A DNA stretch of 5,925 nucleotides, from positions 1 through 5,925 of the forward strand of contig DILW01000193.1 of the NCBI GenBank assembly GCA_002425245.1, read 5' to 3'. Shown piece by piece: positions 4,362-5,925 of this stretch (positions are counted from its first letter, which is position 1; the number at the start of each line of letters is the position of its first letter). The DNA comes from Betaproteobacteria bacterium UBA5582 (GTDB lineage Bacteria > Pseudomonadota > Gammaproteobacteria > Burkholderiales > Rhodocyclaceae). The position numbers and the translations under genes are program-made. The notes below the pieces were generated by a model, which worked only from the letters and a program-made list of their open reading frames with translations, was not told the DNA's origin and did not search any database.

Positions 4362-5561
4362 TCATTCCGTCCGTAATGCTGCAACCGGATCGAGGCGCGC
4401 CGCGTTGCGCGCCGGCAGCACCCCGGCCAGCAGCCCGATGGCGATGGCGATGCCTTCGGCGAGCAGGACGAAGCTGAGCGGTGTATGCACCGGCAGCGCC
4501 GGCACTGCAAAGTGGATCAACTGGGCAAGGCCGATGCCAAGCGCCAGCCCGAGCGCGCCGCCGAGCGCCGAGAGTGCCACCGCCTCGCCGAGAAAGAGCC
4601 CGAGGATGGTCCGCCGCGAGGCGCCAAGGGCGACCAGCAGGCCGATTTCCGAAGTCCTCTCTCTGACCGCGATGGTCATGATGGTGACGATGCCGACCCC
4701 GCCAACGAGCAGCGAAATACCGCCGAGCGCGCCGACCGCCAGCGTCAGCACGTCGAGGATGCTGGACAGCGTCTTGAGCATTTCCTCCTGGGTGACGATG
4801 GTGAAGTCCTCGCGGCCGTGGCGTTCGATCAACTGGCGGCGGATGCGTTCGGCGACCAGCGCCGCCGGCACGCCCTCGGCGGCGGCCAGGTTAATCTCGT
4901 CGCAGCCTTCGCGGTTGAACAGCTCCTGGGCGCGGCCGGCCGGGATGAAGGCGGTGTCGTCGAGGTCGATGCCGAGGAACTGCCCCTTCGGCGCCATCAC
5001 GCCGACCACCCGGAAATGCAGGCCGCCGATGCGCAGGCGCTGGCCGAGCGGATTGTCGGCGCCGAACAGTTCCTCCTTCAGCTTGCTGCCGAGGACGACG
5101 AAGGCGCGCGCGTTGGCAGGGTCCTCGTCGGGCAGGAACTGGCCGCTGCGCAGGGTCGACCGGAAGACGATGCGCGAATCGGCATTGACGCCGTAGATCA
5201 GCGTCCGCCGCGTGCGCCCGTTGCCCTCGACCTCGGCGTTGCCGCGCACGTTGGGCGTTACCGCCACCACCTGCGGCAGGCGTTCGAGCGACTTCGCGTC
5301 GTCCAGCGACAGCGGCCGGGCGCTCGACGGCAGGCCGGACGGCGCGCCGCCGGTCTTCGTCTTGCCCGGGGCGACGGTGATCACGTTGGTGCCGAATTGG
5401 GTGAATTCACCAAGCACGTAGCGGTGGATACCTTCGCCGATCGAGGTAAGGAGGATCACCGAGGCGATGCCGACGGCGATGCCGAGCAGGGTCAGGAAGC
5501 TACGCAGGCGCTGCGCGGTGACGGCGCGGCTGGCCAGCGAGATGGCGTCGGAAAGCCGCAT
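4362..5561 (-). CDS. ABC transporter permease, MacB/FtsX family
   Basis: Inner-membrane permease of the type VII ABC (MacB/LolC/FtsX) superfamily, 399 aa. These proteins couple cytosolic ATP hydrolysis to movement of a periplasmic domain that drives export or lipoprotein handling. Predicted order: cytoplasmic N-terminus (LRSFLTLLGIAVGIASVILL begins helix 1, about 20-41), a large periplasmic MacB-type core (about 42-270, beginning IGEGIHRYVLGEFTQFGTNV), helix 2 (about 271-298), the conserved cytoplasmic coupling segment RERTSEIGLLVALGASRRTI (300-319), helix 3 (about 319-347), helix 4 (about 361-384) and the terminal LPARNAARLDPVAALR. No ATPase domain is fused, so it is a stand-alone permease. 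It starts one base after the upstream permease's stop (TGA-C-ATG) without a clear ribosome site, so coupling is likely. Substrate unknown; macrolide specificity should not be assumed. Confidence 0.94.
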   Translation of the reverse strand: MRLSDAISLASRAVTAQRLRSFLTLLGIAVGIASVILLTSIGEGIHRYVLGEFTQFGTNVITVAPGKTKTGGAPSGLPSSARPLSLDDAKSLERLPQVVAVTPNVRGNAEVEGNGRTRRTLIYGVNADSRIVFRSTLRSGQFLPDEDPANARAFVVLGSKLKEELFGADNPLGQRLRIGGLHFRVVGVMAPKGQFLGIDLDDTAFIPAGRAQELFNREGCDEINLAAAEGVPAALVAERIRRQLIERHGREDFTIVTQEEMLKTLSSILDVLTLAVGALGGISLLVGGVGIVTIMTIAVRERTSEIGLLVALGASRRTILGLFLGEAVALSALGGALGLALGIGLAQLIHFAVPALPVHTPLSFVLLAEGIAIAIGLLAGVLPARNAARLDPVAALRTE

Positions 5562-5562
5562 G

Positions 5563-5925
5563 TCAGTGCTTCATCAGCGCCTGCACCGGGTCGAGCCGGG
5601 CAGCGCGGCGGGCCGGCAGGAAGCCGAAGAGCAAGCCGGTGGACAGCGCGGTGAGCAGGCCGGCGATCACCGCCCAGTCCGGCGGGTAGGCCGGAAACAC
5701 CGGGAACAGCTGGCGCAGCGCGAAGGCGCCGGCTTCGCCGAGGCCGTAGCCGACCAGGGCGCCACTCGCCGACAGCATCGCCGCTTCGGTCAGGAAGGCC
5801 AGGCGGATGGTGCGGGCCGGCGCGCCGAGCGCCTTGAGCAGGCCGATCTCGCCGGTGCGCTGGGTGACGGCGACGAGCATCACGTTCATCACCAGGATGC
5901 CGGCCACCGCCAGGCTGATCGCGGC
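5563..5925 (-). CDS. ABC transporter permease, MacB/FtsX family, C-terminal part (cut by right edge)
   Basis: The frame is open to the last base, so 120 residues of the C-terminus are visible and the start is outside. It has a transmembrane segment AAISLAVAGILVMNVMLVAV, the coupling segment QRTGEIGLLKALGAPARTI, two further hydrophobic helices, and LPARRAARLDPVQALMKH at the end. These match the C-terminal FtsX domain of its downstream neighbour in order and spacing (RTSEIGLLVALGA, LPARNAARLDPVAAL). The two are therefore tandem paralogues that could form a heterodimeric permease. The stop TGA is at 5563-5565, one base before the next gene's ATG. An internal GTG at 5907 is not a real start, because it falls in the middle of a helix. 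An ATP-binding gene and perhaps a periplasmic adaptor are expected upstream, outside the window. Confidence 0.93.
   Translation of the reverse strand, partial: AAISLAVAGILVMNVMLVAVTQRTGEIGLLKALGAPARTIRLAFLTEAAMLSASGALVGYGLGEAGAFALRQLFPVFPAYPPDWAVIAGLLTALSTGLLFGFLPARRAARLDPVQALMKH

Noticed and set aside
4485..5654. A 389-codon plus-strand open frame antisense to the ABC permease
   Set aside because: Same cause: it is in register with the permease codons and runs out only shortly past that gene's start. The translation is rich in Arg, Gln, Asp and Ala, without domain or ribosome site.

Overview
The window looks like ordinary chromosome from a GC-rich betaproteobacterium, most likely of the Rhodocyclales type. 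This rests on the order rplU-rpmA-obg-proB, on protein character (a 103-aa L21, a 357-aa Obg, an S4/RluF-type pseudouridine synthase with a betaproteobacterial-style insert), and on near absence of A/T-rich codons. The genus is a guess. Coding density is very high. I see no tRNA, rRNA, CRISPR, insertion sequence, prophage or defence gene.

Layout. Positions 1-2221 hold a leftward cluster: rplU (L21), rpmA (L27), obg (ribosome-assembly GTPase), and the first 162 codons of proB (glutamate 5-kinase), cut by the left edge. An intrinsic terminator lies between rpmA and obg, and obg and proB overlap by ATGA. Positions 2222-2349 are a compact divergent control region, with a near-consensus sigma70 promoter firing left into rplU and an extended -10 promoter firing right. 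Positions 2350-3806 are a rightward two-gene unit: an FKBP-type peptidyl-prolyl isomerase overlapping, again by ATGA, an RluF-like 23S rRNA pseudouridine synthase with a long basic N-terminal extension. A strong bidirectional terminator (3821-3855) sits between that unit and a convergent leftward set: a MaoC/PhaJ-like hydratase (3872-4309) preceded by two FtsX/MacB-type ABC permeases (4362-5561, and 5563-5925 truncated by the right edge). The ATPase of that transporter would be expected beyond the right edge.

How the genes fit together. Four of the eight genes serve the 50S subunit (L21, L27, Obg, the pseudouridine synthase). The divergent promoters could therefore link ribosomal-protein supply to rRNA modification and to a cytosolic foldase. 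The permeases and the hydratase look like an unrelated neighbouring unit.

I did not find an undescribed system. The points most worth a second look are a perfect 24-bp palindrome at the extreme left edge, where the ProB reading departs from the family and which is probably a fold-back assembly artefact; the overlapping divergent promoters; and the terminator that separates obg-proB from the ribosomal-protein genes.
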